Shown here in pieces: positions 24,377 through 32,203 of a DNA stretch of 64,000 nucleotides; positions within the stretch are counted from its first letter, which is position 1; every line of letters begins with the position of its first letter. Origin of the DNA: Bacillota bacterium (GTDB lineage Bacteria > Bacillota > Clostridia > Christensenellales > Aristaeellaceae). Made by a program: the position numbers and the translations under genes. The stretch spans positions 1 through 64,000 of the forward strand of contig JAEZHK010000082.1 of NCBI GenBank assembly GCA_023416655.1, given 5' to 3'. The notes under the pieces are model-generated. The model was given only the letters and a program-made list of their open reading frames with translations, was not told the DNA's origin and made no database searches.

Positions 24377-25033
24377 TCAGTCCAGTTGGATGGTCACGGT
24401 GGCGTTGGTGCCGATGAGGTTGCCGAGGTTGATGCGGTCCCGAAGGTCGATCTTCACCGGGATGGTCTGGGTGACCTTGGTGTAAGTGCCGCTGGTGGAG
24501 TAGCTCATGGTGTTGCCCGCGATGGCGTTCTGGGTGATCTTGTCGATCTCCCGAACGACGCCGATGAAGGTCTGGCCCGGGTAGGCGTCGAGGCTGACCC
24601 GGACAGTCTGTCCGGGGCGCACCTTGCGGATGGAGGTCTCCTCCACGTTGGCCTGGATGTAGATGTCGCTGGTGTCGGCGACAACCGCGATCACCGTGGA
24701 CGGCCCGACCATCTGGCCCTCGGTCACGTCGCACTCGACGACCTCGCCGGAAACCGGCGACTTGAGGTACCCGGTGTTCTCGGCCACGGCGATGATCTGG
24801 TCCTTCGAAACCACCTGGCCCTTTTTCACCATGAGCCTTCTGAGCTTGCCCGCGCCGGTGGGCGCGATGGCGTTGAGGTCCGCCGTCACCTTCACGTTGT
24901 CGGTGGACAGCGTGTTCAGGTCCTTCAGCAGGAACCAGCCGCCCACCAGCGCACCGACGACCACGATGAGCAGCACCAGGGCGATGATCGGGCCGGCATT
25001 GCGGGATTTTTGGGGTTTGGAAGCGGTTTCCAT
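24377..25033 (-). CDS. Short HlyD/EmrA-like adaptor protein
   Basis: 218-residue single-helix protein (IIALVLLIVVVGALVGGWFLL near residue 16). It has one HlyD barrel-sandwich (APTGAGKLRRLMVKKGQVV; LKSPVSGEVVECDVTEG) and a beta-barrel (VRPGQTVRVSLDAYPGQ), but lacks the long coiled coil of Gram-negative HlyD, as expected without an outer membrane. It is encoded 18 nt after the ABC exporter gene and 34 nt before the longer adaptor. Two different adaptors for one exporter pair is unusual; they may act in series or form hetero-oligomers. Confidence 0.87.
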   Translation of the reverse strand: METASKPQKSRNAGPIIALVLLIVVVGALVGGWFLLKDLNTLSTDNVKVTADLNAIAPTGAGKLRRLMVKKGQVVSKDQIIAVAENTGYLKSPVSGEVVECDVTEGQMVGPSTVIAVVADTSDIYIQANVEETSIRKVRPGQTVRVSLDAYPGQTFIGVVREIDKITQNAIAGNTMSYSTSGTYTKVTQTIPVKIDLRDRINLGNLIGTNATVTIQLD

Positions 25034-25051
25034 GGTATGCGCCCCTTTCCG

Positions 25052-26911
25052 TTATTCGTCAAACTGGGAATTGTACAAATCGGCGTAGAAGCCGTTTGCC
25101 TTCAGAAGCTCCTCGTGGGTGCCCTGCTCCACCACGTCGCCGTCCCGCATGACCAGGATCAGGTCGGCGTTTTTGATGGTCGAGAGCCGGTGTGCGATCA
25201 CGAAGCTGGTACGCCCGCGCATGAGGCCGTCCATGGCCTTCTGGATCAGGATCTCGGTGCGGGTGTCGACGGAGGAAGTCGCCTCGTCGAGGATCAGGAT
25301 GCGGGGGTCGGCCAGGATCGAGCGCGCGATGGTGAACAGCTGCTTCTGGCCCTGGGAGATGTTGGTGGATTCCTCGTTCATCATCATGTCGTAGCCGCCC
25401 GGGAGCGCCCGGATGAACTCGTCGCAGTGGGCCGCCTTGGCCGCGCGGATTACTTCTTCATCCGTCGCGCCGAAGGTGCCGTAGCGCAGGTTCTCCATGA
25501 CGGTGGCGTTGTACAGCCACGTGTCCTGCAGCACCATGCCGAAGAGGCTCCGAAGCTGCGCGCGGGAATAGTCTGTGATGTCCCGCCCGTCGACCAGGAT
25601 GCGTCCGGCGTTCAGCTCGTAGAAGCGCATCAGCAGCTTGACCATCGTGGTCTTGCCCGCGCCGGTGGGGCCGACGATGGCCACCTTCTGGCCCGGCTTT
25701 GCCAGCGCGCTGAAGTCCTTGATGATGATCTTCTCCGGGTCGTAGCCGAAGGACACGTGGTCGAACCGCACCTCGCCCTGGACTTTGGAGAGCGCAGCGT
25801 CGTCCACGACGCTGGGGTCGGCCGTCTCCTCGGGCTCGTCCAGAAACTCGAACACCCGCTCCGCGGCCGCGATGGTCGACTGGATGGTGTTGGAGATCGA
25901 GGCCAGCTGCGAGATGGGCTGGGTGAAGGAGCGCATGTACTGGATGAAGGACTGGATGTCGCCGATCGCCACCGCCTTCTTCACCGCCAGGTACCCGCCC
26001 AGGACGCACACCGCCACAAAGCCGAAGTTTCCGATGGTGACCATCACCGGCATCATGATCGAGGACATGAACTGGGAGAGCGCGGCGGTTCTCCGGAGCG
26101 CCTCGTTGTTCTTCTCGAAAGTTTCGACCGCCGCCGCCTCGCCGTTGAAGGCCTGGACGATGCTGTGGCCGCCGTACATCTCCTCGATCTGCCCGTTGAG
26201 CGCGCCGAGGTATTTCTGCTGCGCCACGAAGTAGCCCTGGGACCGCTTCACCACAAACATCATCGCCACGCCCGAAACCGGGAGAACCAACAGCGCCAGG
26301 ATCGTCATCTGCCAGCTGATGGACAGCATCATGGCGAGGATGCCAATGACCGTCACAACGGAGGTTACCAGCTGGGTCAGGCTCTGGTTGAGCGTCTGGT
26401 TGACCAGGTCCACGTCGTTGGTGATACGGGAGAGCACCTCGCCGTGGGTCAGGCTGTCGAAGTATTTGAGCGGCAGCCGGTTGATCTTCTCGGAGATCTC
26501 GCGGCGCATCCGGTAGGTCAGATCGTTGGCGACGCCGGACATGACGTAGCCCTGCACGTAGGAGCAGATGGACGACACCACGTAGAGGATGGCCAGCCAC
26601 GTCAGGATCCTTGTGATGTAGGCCATGTCGGTGAGTAAGCCGGTGCCGGTGTACCAGGCGATCAGCCCTTCCACGAGCTTGGTGGTCACGTTGCCCATAA
26701 GCTTCGGGCCCACGATGGAGAAGACCGTGGAGGCGATGGCGAACACCATGACGGTGACGATGCCGACGCTGTAGGGAGAGAGCCTTCCGCCCAGCGCGCG
26801 CAGGGTTTTGCCCGCGTCTTTCGCCTTCTGCGGCGGCGCGCCAAACCCAGCGTGGCCGCCGGGGCCGAAGCCCGGACTGGGACCCTTGGGTTTTTGCTGC
26901 TGCGAGTTCAT
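25052..26911 (-). CDS. ABC exporter half-transporter (canonical Walker B, variant signature)
   Basis: 619 residues: a Gly/Pro/Gln-rich N-terminal extension of about 30 residues, six transmembrane helices and a C-terminal nucleotide-binding domain. Walker A is GPTGAGKTTM, the signature is NISQGQKQL (LSGGQ altered), and Walker B is ILILDEATSSVD with the catalytic Glu. Together with the partner, whose Walker B has Asp for Glu, this gives one consensus and one degenerate ATP site, the standard layout of heterodimeric exporters. The start overlaps the partner stop by 4 nt (ATGA). Substrates are probably drugs or peptides under MarR control. Confidence 0.94.
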   Translation of the reverse strand: MNSQQQKPKGPSPGFGPGGHAGFGAPPQKAKDAGKTLRALGGRLSPYSVGIVTVMVFAIASTVFSIVGPKLMGNVTTKLVEGLIAWYTGTGLLTDMAYITRILTWLAILYVVSSICSYVQGYVMSGVANDLTYRMRREISEKINRLPLKYFDSLTHGEVLSRITNDVDLVNQTLNQSLTQLVTSVVTVIGILAMMLSISWQMTILALLVLPVSGVAMMFVVKRSQGYFVAQQKYLGALNGQIEEMYGGHSIVQAFNGEAAAVETFEKNNEALRRTAALSQFMSSIMMPVMVTIGNFGFVAVCVLGGYLAVKKAVAIGDIQSFIQYMRSFTQPISQLASISNTIQSTIAAAERVFEFLDEPEETADPSVVDDAALSKVQGEVRFDHVSFGYDPEKIIIKDFSALAKPGQKVAIVGPTGAGKTTMVKLLMRFYELNAGRILVDGRDITDYSRAQLRSLFGMVLQDTWLYNATVMENLRYGTFGATDEEVIRAAKAAHCDEFIRALPGGYDMMMNEESTNISQGQKQLFTIARSILADPRILILDEATSSVDTRTEILIQKAMDGLMRGRTSFVIAHRLSTIKNADLILVMRDGDVVEQGTHEELLKANGFYADLYNSQFDE

Positions 26912-28641
26912 TTGAGCAATTCCTCCTCGCTGAGCTGCGAAGCGGCGATCTCGTGATACACCGGGCAGGTTTTGAGCAGTTCCCGGTGGGTGCCGATGCC
27001 CACGACGGCGCCGTGGTCGAGCACCACGATCTGGTCAGCGTTCATGACCGTCGAGACGCGCTGCGCCACGATCAGCAGGGTCGCGTTTTTCAGCTCACGG
27101 CCCAGCGCCTCCCGAAGGCGCGCATCGGTCTTCAGGTCGAGCGCCGAAAAGCTGTCGTCAAACACGTAGATTGGCGCGTTTTTGGCGATGGCGCGGCCGA
27201 TGGACAGCCGCTGTTTCTGCCCGCCGGACACGTTGGTGCCGCCCTGGGCGATGGGCTCCATGTAGCGGCCGGGCTTCTCCTCGATGAAGTCCGACGCCTG
27301 CGCGATGGCCGCCGCCCGCTCGACATTCTCAAGGTTCATGGCCGGATCCGCGTAAGCGAGGTTACTCTGGATCGTGCCGGAGAAGAGAATGCTCTTCTGG
27401 GGCACAAAGCCGATTCGGTCGCGCAAGGCTTTCAGCGCCACCTCGCGCACGTCGCGCCCGCCAACCAGCACCTTGCCCCCGGTCACGTCGTAGAAGCGGA
27501 GCAGCAGGTTCATCAGCGTGGATTTGCCGCTGCCGGTGGCGCCGATGAAGGCGGTGGTGGTGCCGGGCCGGGCGGTAAAGGTCACGCGGCTTAAAACGTC
27601 GTCCTCGCCGCCGGGGTAGCGGAAGCTCACATCGCGGAACGCCACCTCGCCGGTAAAAGGCTCCGGGAAGGGGACGGGGTTTTCAGGGTCTACGATGGTG
27701 GACTCGGTATCCAGCACCTCATGGATGCGGTTGGAGGAGACGATGGCCCGCGGCAGCATGATGAACATCATCGCCAGGAACAGGAAGGACATGATGATCT
27801 GCATCGCGTATTGCATGTACGCCATCATGTCGCCGATGTTCATTTCGAGGGTGGTCACCTGCCGGGCGCCGACCCAGACGATGGCCAGTGTGGTCATGTT
27901 CATGATCAGCATCATCGCCGGCATCATCAAAGACATCGCGCGGTTGACGTACAGGTTCGTGCCGGCGAATTCCGCGTTCGCCTCGTCAAAGCGCTTCTCC
28001 TCGAACCGCTGGGTGTTGAACGCGCGGATGACCAGCATGCCCTCGAGGTTCTCCCGCGCCACGCGGTTGATGCGGTCCAGAAGGTTTTGGATTTTCATGA
28101 ATTTGGGCATCACCAGCGCCATGAGGATCAGGATCACTCCGATCAGGCAGATTACCGCGATGGCGATGATGTAGGTCATGGAGGAGGACTTCTGCACCGC
28201 GTGGATCACACCGCCGATGCCCATGATCGGCGCGTAGAACACGAAGCGGATGGCCATGACCAGGAGGGTCTGCACCTGGGTTACGTCGTTGGTGGTGCGG
28301 GTGATCAGGGAAGCCGTCGAGAATTTGTCAAACTGCGCCGCGGAGAATGACTCCACTTTTTTGAACACGCGGCTTCGGAAGTCCCCGGCCAGGTTGGCGG
28401 CGATGAAGGCCGCGATGTAGCCCACCAGGATCGAGGCCGCCGCGCTGGCCAGCGTGATCAGCACCATTTTTCCGCCCACCTGCCAGATGTAGGGGATGTT
28501 TGAATCGATGACGCCGGTGTTGACGATGTCCGACATATAGTCGGGCAGCGCCAAGTCCGCCATCGCCTGGATAAACAACAGCGCCACGGCGATCAGCACA
28601 TACCCGGAGTACGGGGCCAGGGATTGCACCAGTTTTTTCAA
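26908..28641 (-). CDS. ABC exporter half-transporter (degenerate Walker B partner)
   Basis: 577 residues with six transmembrane helices and a nucleotide-binding domain: Walker A GATGSGKSTL, signature NVSGGQKQR, Walker B IYVFDDSFSALD. The Asp after the Walker B Asp replaces the catalytic Glu, marking the degenerate site of a heterodimeric exporter. It lies 7 nt downstream of the MarR gene and overlaps the next exporter gene by 4 nt, so the pair is made stoichiometrically. Confidence 0.94.
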   Translation of the reverse strand: MKKLVQSLAPYSGYVLIAVALLFIQAMADLALPDYMSDIVNTGVIDSNIPYIWQVGGKMVLITLASAAASILVGYIAAFIAANLAGDFRSRVFKKVESFSAAQFDKFSTASLITRTTNDVTQVQTLLVMAIRFVFYAPIMGIGGVIHAVQKSSSMTYIIAIAVICLIGVILILMALVMPKFMKIQNLLDRINRVARENLEGMLVIRAFNTQRFEEKRFDEANAEFAGTNLYVNRAMSLMMPAMMLIMNMTTLAIVWVGARQVTTLEMNIGDMMAYMQYAMQIIMSFLFLAMMFIMLPRAIVSSNRIHEVLDTESTIVDPENPVPFPEPFTGEVAFRDVSFRYPGGEDDVLSRVTFTARPGTTTAFIGATGSGKSTLMNLLLRFYDVTGGKVLVGGRDVREVALKALRDRIGFVPQKSILFSGTIQSNLAYADPAMNLENVERAAAIAQASDFIEEKPGRYMEPIAQGGTNVSGGQKQRLSIGRAIAKNAPIYVFDDSFSALDLKTDARLREALGRELKNATLLIVAQRVSTVMNADQIVVLDHGAVVGIGTHRELLKTCPVYHEIAASQLSEEELLK

Positions 28642-28648
28642 AGCATTT

Positions 28649-29095
28649 TCACTCTTTTCGCTGGAATTCGGCCTTTACGACGGCCAGGAAGTTTTCGATC
28701 ATCTCGATGAACCGCTCGGAATCCTCCCGGCCCATGGTTTCCAGGACCCTTGCGATCCGGATCTTGCCGTCCTGAAAGACCTCCTCCATCTTCTGTTTGC
28801 CGGCCTCCGTGAGGTCAATGAGGGTCTGGCGGCGGTTGTCCGGGTCAATGCCCCGGCGGATCCAACCCTTTTCCTCCATGGAATTGAGCGTCTGCGACAC
28901 CGTGGACTTGGTCAGCCCCAGGCGGCTGGAGAGCCAGGTGGTCGAGGCGCGCGCGCCCCGCCGGTCGCAGTTGTCGATCATGTGCAAAATCATCGTCTCG
29001 CTGTGGCTAATGCCCTGAGATGGCTTTGACTGCACGAAATAGCGCCGCATTTCGCTGATGGCGGTGAAGAAGCGCTCCGTCAACAGTTGATCCAA
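28649..29095 (-). CDS. MarR-family transcriptional regulator
   Basis: 148-residue winged-helix repressor from a TTG at 29,095 (GGAG 8 nt upstream). An upstream extension of the frame to 29,224 would run through a perfect promoter and operator, so I reject it. The helix-turn-helix and wing are LGLTKSTVSQTLNSMEEKGW and DPDNRRQTLIDLTEAG. It controls the ABC-ABC-adaptor-adaptor operon that follows after 7 nt. An inverted repeat AACAGTT/AACTGTT at 29,120-29,142, just after the -10 box, is the likely autoregulatory operator. Confidence 0.92.
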   Translation of the reverse strand: MDQLLTERFFTAISEMRRYFVQSKPSQGISHSETMILHMIDNCDRRGARASTTWLSSRLGLTKSTVSQTLNSMEEKGWIRRGIDPDNRRQTLIDLTEAGKQKMEEVFQDGKIRIARVLETMGREDSERFIEMIENFLAVVKAEFQRKE

Positions 29096-29119
29096 GTTCA
29101 CCACTCCATTCGTCCGGTT

Positions 29120-29181
29120 AACAGTTTCGTAGCCGAACTGTTCGCTCGTCACATTATAGGTTCGCAGGGCCAAAATGTCAA
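29120..29181 (-). promoter_or_regulatory. Perfect sigma-A promoter and MarR operator
   Basis: TTGACA (29176-29181), 17-nt spacer, TATAAT (29153-29158) on the minus strand. The dyad AACAGTT-N9-AACTGTT (29120-29142) overlaps the expected transcription start. Confidence 0.85.
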
Positions 29182-29253
29182 CTGCCGGGCGCGTTGTTTC
29201 CTGGTAAATTCCATTTTGCGCCATTTTTTCCGCCCGGAAGCCAAAAAAGGCGC

Positions 29254-29282
29254 TTTACGGATGGGCGCGGACGCGCTATAGT
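29254..29282 (+). promoter_or_regulatory. Promoter of the first VOC gene
   Basis: TTTACG (29254-29259), 17-nt spacer, TATAGT (29277-29282). AAGGAGG follows at 29,307. Confidence 0.5.
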
Positions 29283-29322
29283 ATTGGGCATCCGGAATTT
29301 CACCCGAAGGAGGAACGAACCG

Positions 29323-29736
29323 ATGGCCAAGGCAATGGCGCACATGGCGATTACCGTCCAGGATATGCCCGAATCCCTGCGCTTCTACACGGAGGCGCTG
29401 GGCCTGAAAAAGGTGTTTGAGATCCCCAATCCCAAGGACGGTTCCCCCTGGATCGTGTACCTGAACGTATGTCCCGGCCAATTTGTGGAGCTTTTCTATG
29501 ACGGGACGGTGGAAAACCCGTGGAAGCCGGAGCTGATCGGCTTCAACCACCTGTGCTTCGAGGTGGAGGACATCCACGCGGCCAGCCAGCAGGTGATAGA
29601 CGCGGGCTTCAAAATGGACATCCTGCCCAACCAGGGCTGCGACTACAACTGGCAGTCGTGGACCAGGGACCCCAACGGCATCCGCATCGAGCTGATGCAG
29701 ATCGACCCCCAGTCGCCCCACGCGAAATTCATGTAG
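29323..29736 (+). CDS. VOC-family protein, glyoxalase I-like
   Basis: 137-residue vicinal-oxygen-chelate fold with a complete glyoxalase-type ligand set: H7 (AHMAITV), Glu in FVELFY, His in FNHLCFEV and Glu in IRIELMQ. It may therefore be a metal-dependent lyase, isomerase or dioxygenase-like enzyme; methylglyoxal detoxification is the classical option. Start ATG 29,323 follows AAGGAGG. A second VOC gene begins 12 nt after its stop, and two more occur within 8 kb beside a sugar importer, which suggests a shared pathway for a dicarbonyl or keto-sugar intermediate (inference). Confidence 0.88.
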   Translation: MAKAMAHMAITVQDMPESLRFYTEALGLKKVFEIPNPKDGSPWIVYLNVCPGQFVELFYDGTVENPWKPELIGFNHLCFEVEDIHAASQQVIDAGFKMDILPNQGCDYNWQSWTRDPNGIRIELMQIDPQSPHAKFM

Positions 29737-29748
29737 GAGGGCGCGCCG

Positions 29749-30222
29749 ATGGAAAAGATCTCAACGAACCGCGTCATCAAGGTGGGCATCGTGACCCGGA
29801 ACGCCGACGAGACGTACAAGGCGTTTCAGTCCCTCTTTGAAACGCTGCCGCCCTACGACGGGGACGAGCCCCCGGAGGGCGACTATGACCACTTGAAGTT
29901 CAAGGAGTACAAGGGGCACAAGGTGGAATCCACGCCGCTCAAGGTGCGCTGCGTCTTTCTGGACCCGATCTACTTTGAGATCGTGGAGCCGCTGGGCGAG
30001 GCCGAAAGCCCCTGGCACGAGCACCTGAAAGAACACGGCACCAGCGTGTGCTTCATCGCGCTGTACATCAACGGCTTCGAGCAGCACATCGACCTGATGG
30101 GACGCAGGGGCTTCCCGCTCATATTCCTGGAGGAGAAGGGCTTCGAACGCTACGCGTACTTCGACACGCTCAAGGCGCTGGGCTTCACGCTGGAGATGAA
30201 AGAGCGGATCCCGAAGGCCTAG
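29749..30222 (+). CDS. VOC-family protein lacking usual metal ligands
   Basis: 157 residues, related to the VOC genes at 33.27 and 36.98 kb through an EPxGE..SPWHEHLKEHGTSV-type segment. Where those have Gln (CQIALVV, TQIGLLV) this has Lys (IKVGIVT), and where they have HHI this has CFI, so the metal site seems lost. It may bind a ligand or serve as partner to the preceding glyoxalase-like protein. It lies 12 nt downstream of that gene in one transcript. Function not recognised. Confidence 0.8.
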   Translation: MEKISTNRVIKVGIVTRNADETYKAFQSLFETLPPYDGDEPPEGDYDHLKFKEYKGHKVESTPLKVRCVFLDPIYFEIVEPLGEAESPWHEHLKEHGTSVCFIALYINGFEQHIDLMGRRGFPLIFLEEKGFERYAYFDTLKALGFTLEMKERIPKA

Positions 30223-30333
30223 AGCGATGAAAACCCCGAAGGTTTTTCAACGCATAGGCGGTTCCTCCACGAGTGCTCTCACTGGTTACGGAAACCGATT
30301 CCCGGCGCTTTAGGTCGCCGGGAACGATTGGAA
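30223..30333 (+). repeat. Four-hairpin intergenic element, copy C (shortened)
   Basis: It begins directly after the VOC stop. H1 is GATGAAAA/TTTTTCA-like. H2 is missing. H3 is GGTTCC..GAGTG/CACTG..GGAAACC with one mismatch. H4 is TTCCCGGCG/CGCCGGGAA, then CGATTGGAAGG. Same strand as the upstream gene. Confidence 0.75.
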
Positions 30334-30360
30334 GGTACGACGAGGCTCGTCAACAGTCAA

Positions 30361-30400
30361 CACCGCCCGGAACCTCGCGTTCCGGGCGGTGTGTGTTTGC
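30361..30400 (+). terminator. Bidirectional terminator-like hairpin between convergent genes
   Basis: CACCGCCCGGAAC/GTTCCGGGCGGTG forms a perfect 13-bp stem with a 5-nt loop (30361-30391). The downstream T-tract is broken (TGTGTTTGCTTT). It separates the VOC pair from the convergent isomerase gene. Confidence 0.6.
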
Positions 30401-30409
30401 TTTGCATTG

Positions 30410-31249
30410 TCAGCGGATTGCGATTCCCTCGTTTTGCGCGATGCCGGCAACGTAGTCGTAAGCCTGGGCATACTCCGCATCGGTTTGCATGTGTTCGAGG
30501 AGGAACGGCATGTCCTTGCGAAGCAGCCTGTCCGCCGCGCACAGCACCCGCGCGTAATCGAGGTGCCCTTCGCCGGGCGCGACCTCCCGCAGCATGGTGG
30601 TGAAGGGCTGCTCCAGCCGGATGTCCTTGGCGTGGCAGCTCTTGGTGAACGGCCCGAGCTTTTCGAAGCACTCCTCGATGAAATCCCCGGCGAAGAGGAA
30701 CCGCCGAGCGCTTGAAATCATGTTGACAAAGTCCAGGTGCACCGCGAACATCTCCCGGTCCACATCCCGGATCAGCTGCAAATACTCGTCCGGGCCGTCG
30801 GGCACCATCCAGGGCATCGGTTCGATGGTGTAGAACGCGCGCGACGGTTTGACGGAATCGATGATGTCCCGGATGGAGGCGACGATCGCCCGGTAGGCCT
30901 CCTCCGAGTAGTTGTCCGGGTACGCGCCGTCCCAGCGCGCGCCGCGGGAGCCGACGATGTTGACGCAGCAGGGCACGCCGATTTCGTCGGCGAACGCCAG
31001 CTGGTCCTTGGCGAACTTGAGCGCCGTCGCCCGCTCAGTGGCGTCGGGCGACAGCGGATTCTTCCACACGCCCACCTCGGCGATGGTGACGCCCAGCCGC
31101 GCAGCCTCCCCCAGTACCTCTTGGACGACCGCATCCGACGCCGCGCTGGTCACCGGGCAGGTCACCGCGGCAAACCTCGACTGATCCAGCAGCTTCCCCC
31201 ACTGTGCCGCGCTCTCAAACGGCGCGGCGATCGATCCTCCCAGCTTCAT
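30410..31249 (-). CDS. Sugar phosphate isomerase/epimerase-family TIM barrel
   Basis: 279-residue AP-endonuclease-2/xylose-isomerase-like barrel. Metal ligands are visible as Glu in YTIEPMPW, Asp in VHLDFVNM, His in KSCHAKDI and Glu in FLLEHMQT, the order expected for sugar isomerases and epimerases. It lies 16 nt downstream of the SDR gene on the minus strand, so the two form an operon divergent from the LacI repressor. It probably isomerises or epimerises a keto- or hydroxy-sugar made by the SDR; the actual sugar is not known. Confidence 0.87.
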   Translation of the reverse strand: MKLGGSIAAPFESAAQWGKLLDQSRFAAVTCPVTSAASDAVVQEVLGEAARLGVTIAEVGVWKNPLSPDATERATALKFAKDQLAFADEIGVPCCVNIVGSRGARWDGAYPDNYSEEAYRAIVASIRDIIDSVKPSRAFYTIEPMPWMVPDGPDEYLQLIRDVDREMFAVHLDFVNMISSARRFLFAGDFIEECFEKLGPFTKSCHAKDIRLEQPFTTMLREVAPGEGHLDYARVLCAADRLLRKDMPFLLEHMQTDAEYAQAYDYVAGIAQNEGIAIR

Positions 31250-31265
31250 GGCTTTCTCCTCCCGC

Positions 31266-31970
31266 CTATTTCTCGGGCATCATTGGTATGCCCTTGTAGT
31301 CCATGTACCAGGTACCACGCGTATGGATGTCACCGCTCTCAAGCAGCGCGATCATGCCTTCGGCGGCCTCCGAGGCCTCCATGTTCCAGGTCTCCCGGCC
31401 CATCGCGGTGCGCATGCGGCCGGGGTGGACCGAGTAGAAGCGCGCGTCCTTCACCGTCTCGTTCATGATGCCCGAAACCTTGGTTTCTGCGCACTTGGAG
31501 AGCGCGTAGGCGGGAATCCAGGCGCCGCAGTTCCCAATGTCGCAGCCCTCCGACGTGACGGTAATGAACGACGCACCGCCATCCTTTTTCAGTACCGGGT
31601 AGAAGGATTTGATCGCCGCCACCGCGCCGATCAGGTTGACCTCAAGCGTCTGCCGGAGGTCATCGATCTCCATTCCGTGCAGCGGGTTCTTCCGGTCGCG
31701 GTCCAGGAGGATGCCCGCGCAGTTGACGACGGCGTCCGCCTCGCCCAAGAGGCCCCGCGAAAACTCCGCCGCCGCCGCAAGCTGATCTTCCCGCGTCACG
31801 TCGCACAGCACGTGCCGCACCCGATCTGGCGCATCCGCCTCCAGCCTCGCGATCCCCTCCGGCACCTCGTCCCTTCTGAGCCCCGCCACCACCCGGTGGC
31901 CCCGCGCGGCCAGTTGCATAACCAGTTCCAGACCCAGACCCTGCCCCGCCCCGATGACGACGACCTTCAT
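31266..31970 (-). CDS. Short-chain dehydrogenase/reductase
   Basis: 234-residue Rossmann-fold oxidoreductase. The cofactor motif is VIGAGQGLGLEL with basic residues after the second strand (GLRRDE), hinting at NADP(H). NCAG is present near residue 83, and the catalytic Ser and Tyr-Lys lie in TVTSEG and YALSKCAE. GGAGGAGG precedes the ATG at 31,970. It is first gene of an operon with the TIM-barrel isomerase. Its divergence from a LacI-family gene with two operators suggests shared regulation. Likely role: oxidation or reduction of an imported sugar. Confidence 0.9.
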   Translation of the reverse strand: MKVVVIGAGQGLGLELVMQLAARGHRVVAGLRRDEVPEGIARLEADAPDRVRHVLCDVTREDQLAAAAEFSRGLLGEADAVVNCAGILLDRDRKNPLHGMEIDDLRQTLEVNLIGAVAAIKSFYPVLKKDGGASFITVTSEGCDIGNCGAWIPAYALSKCAETKVSGIMNETVKDARFYSVHPGRMRTAMGRETWNMEASEAAEGMIALLESGDIHTRGTWYMDYKGIPMMPEK

Positions 31971-32088
31971 CCCGATTCCTCCTCCAAAGGTTCATCATTC
32001 GCCCATTTCTACGAACATACGCCGCAGTTTTGCGCCGTTTCAGTCAATGTGTGTGGTACACGTGTTAATATTTTTTCTCGAAACCCTA

Positions 32089-32160
32089 TTGACACCGTGG
32101 AAGGCTGGACATATAATAGCCTTAGAATTACAAGTAATCGATTACAGGAATCGATTACAA
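32089..32160 (+). promoter_or_regulatory. Perfect sigma-A promoter with two LacI-type operators
   Basis: TTGACA (32089-32094), 17-nt spacer, TATAAT (32112-32117). Downstream are the palindrome GTAATCGATTAC (32134-32145) and a second near copy (AATCGATTAC, 32149-32158). Their position implies autorepression of lacI and the genes behind it. The motif also approaches the CcpA cre consensus, so catabolite control is an alternative. Confidence 0.85.
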
Positions 32161-32203
32161 GCATAGCACAAAAGCGCTCCGAATGCAAGAAGGAGTTCAC
32201 GCA

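Noticed and set aside
24368..26638. A 756-codon plus-strand open frame opposite the ABC exporter and short adaptor
   Set aside because: Low-complexity antisense product; the minus strand has Walker and HlyD motifs with ribosome sites.
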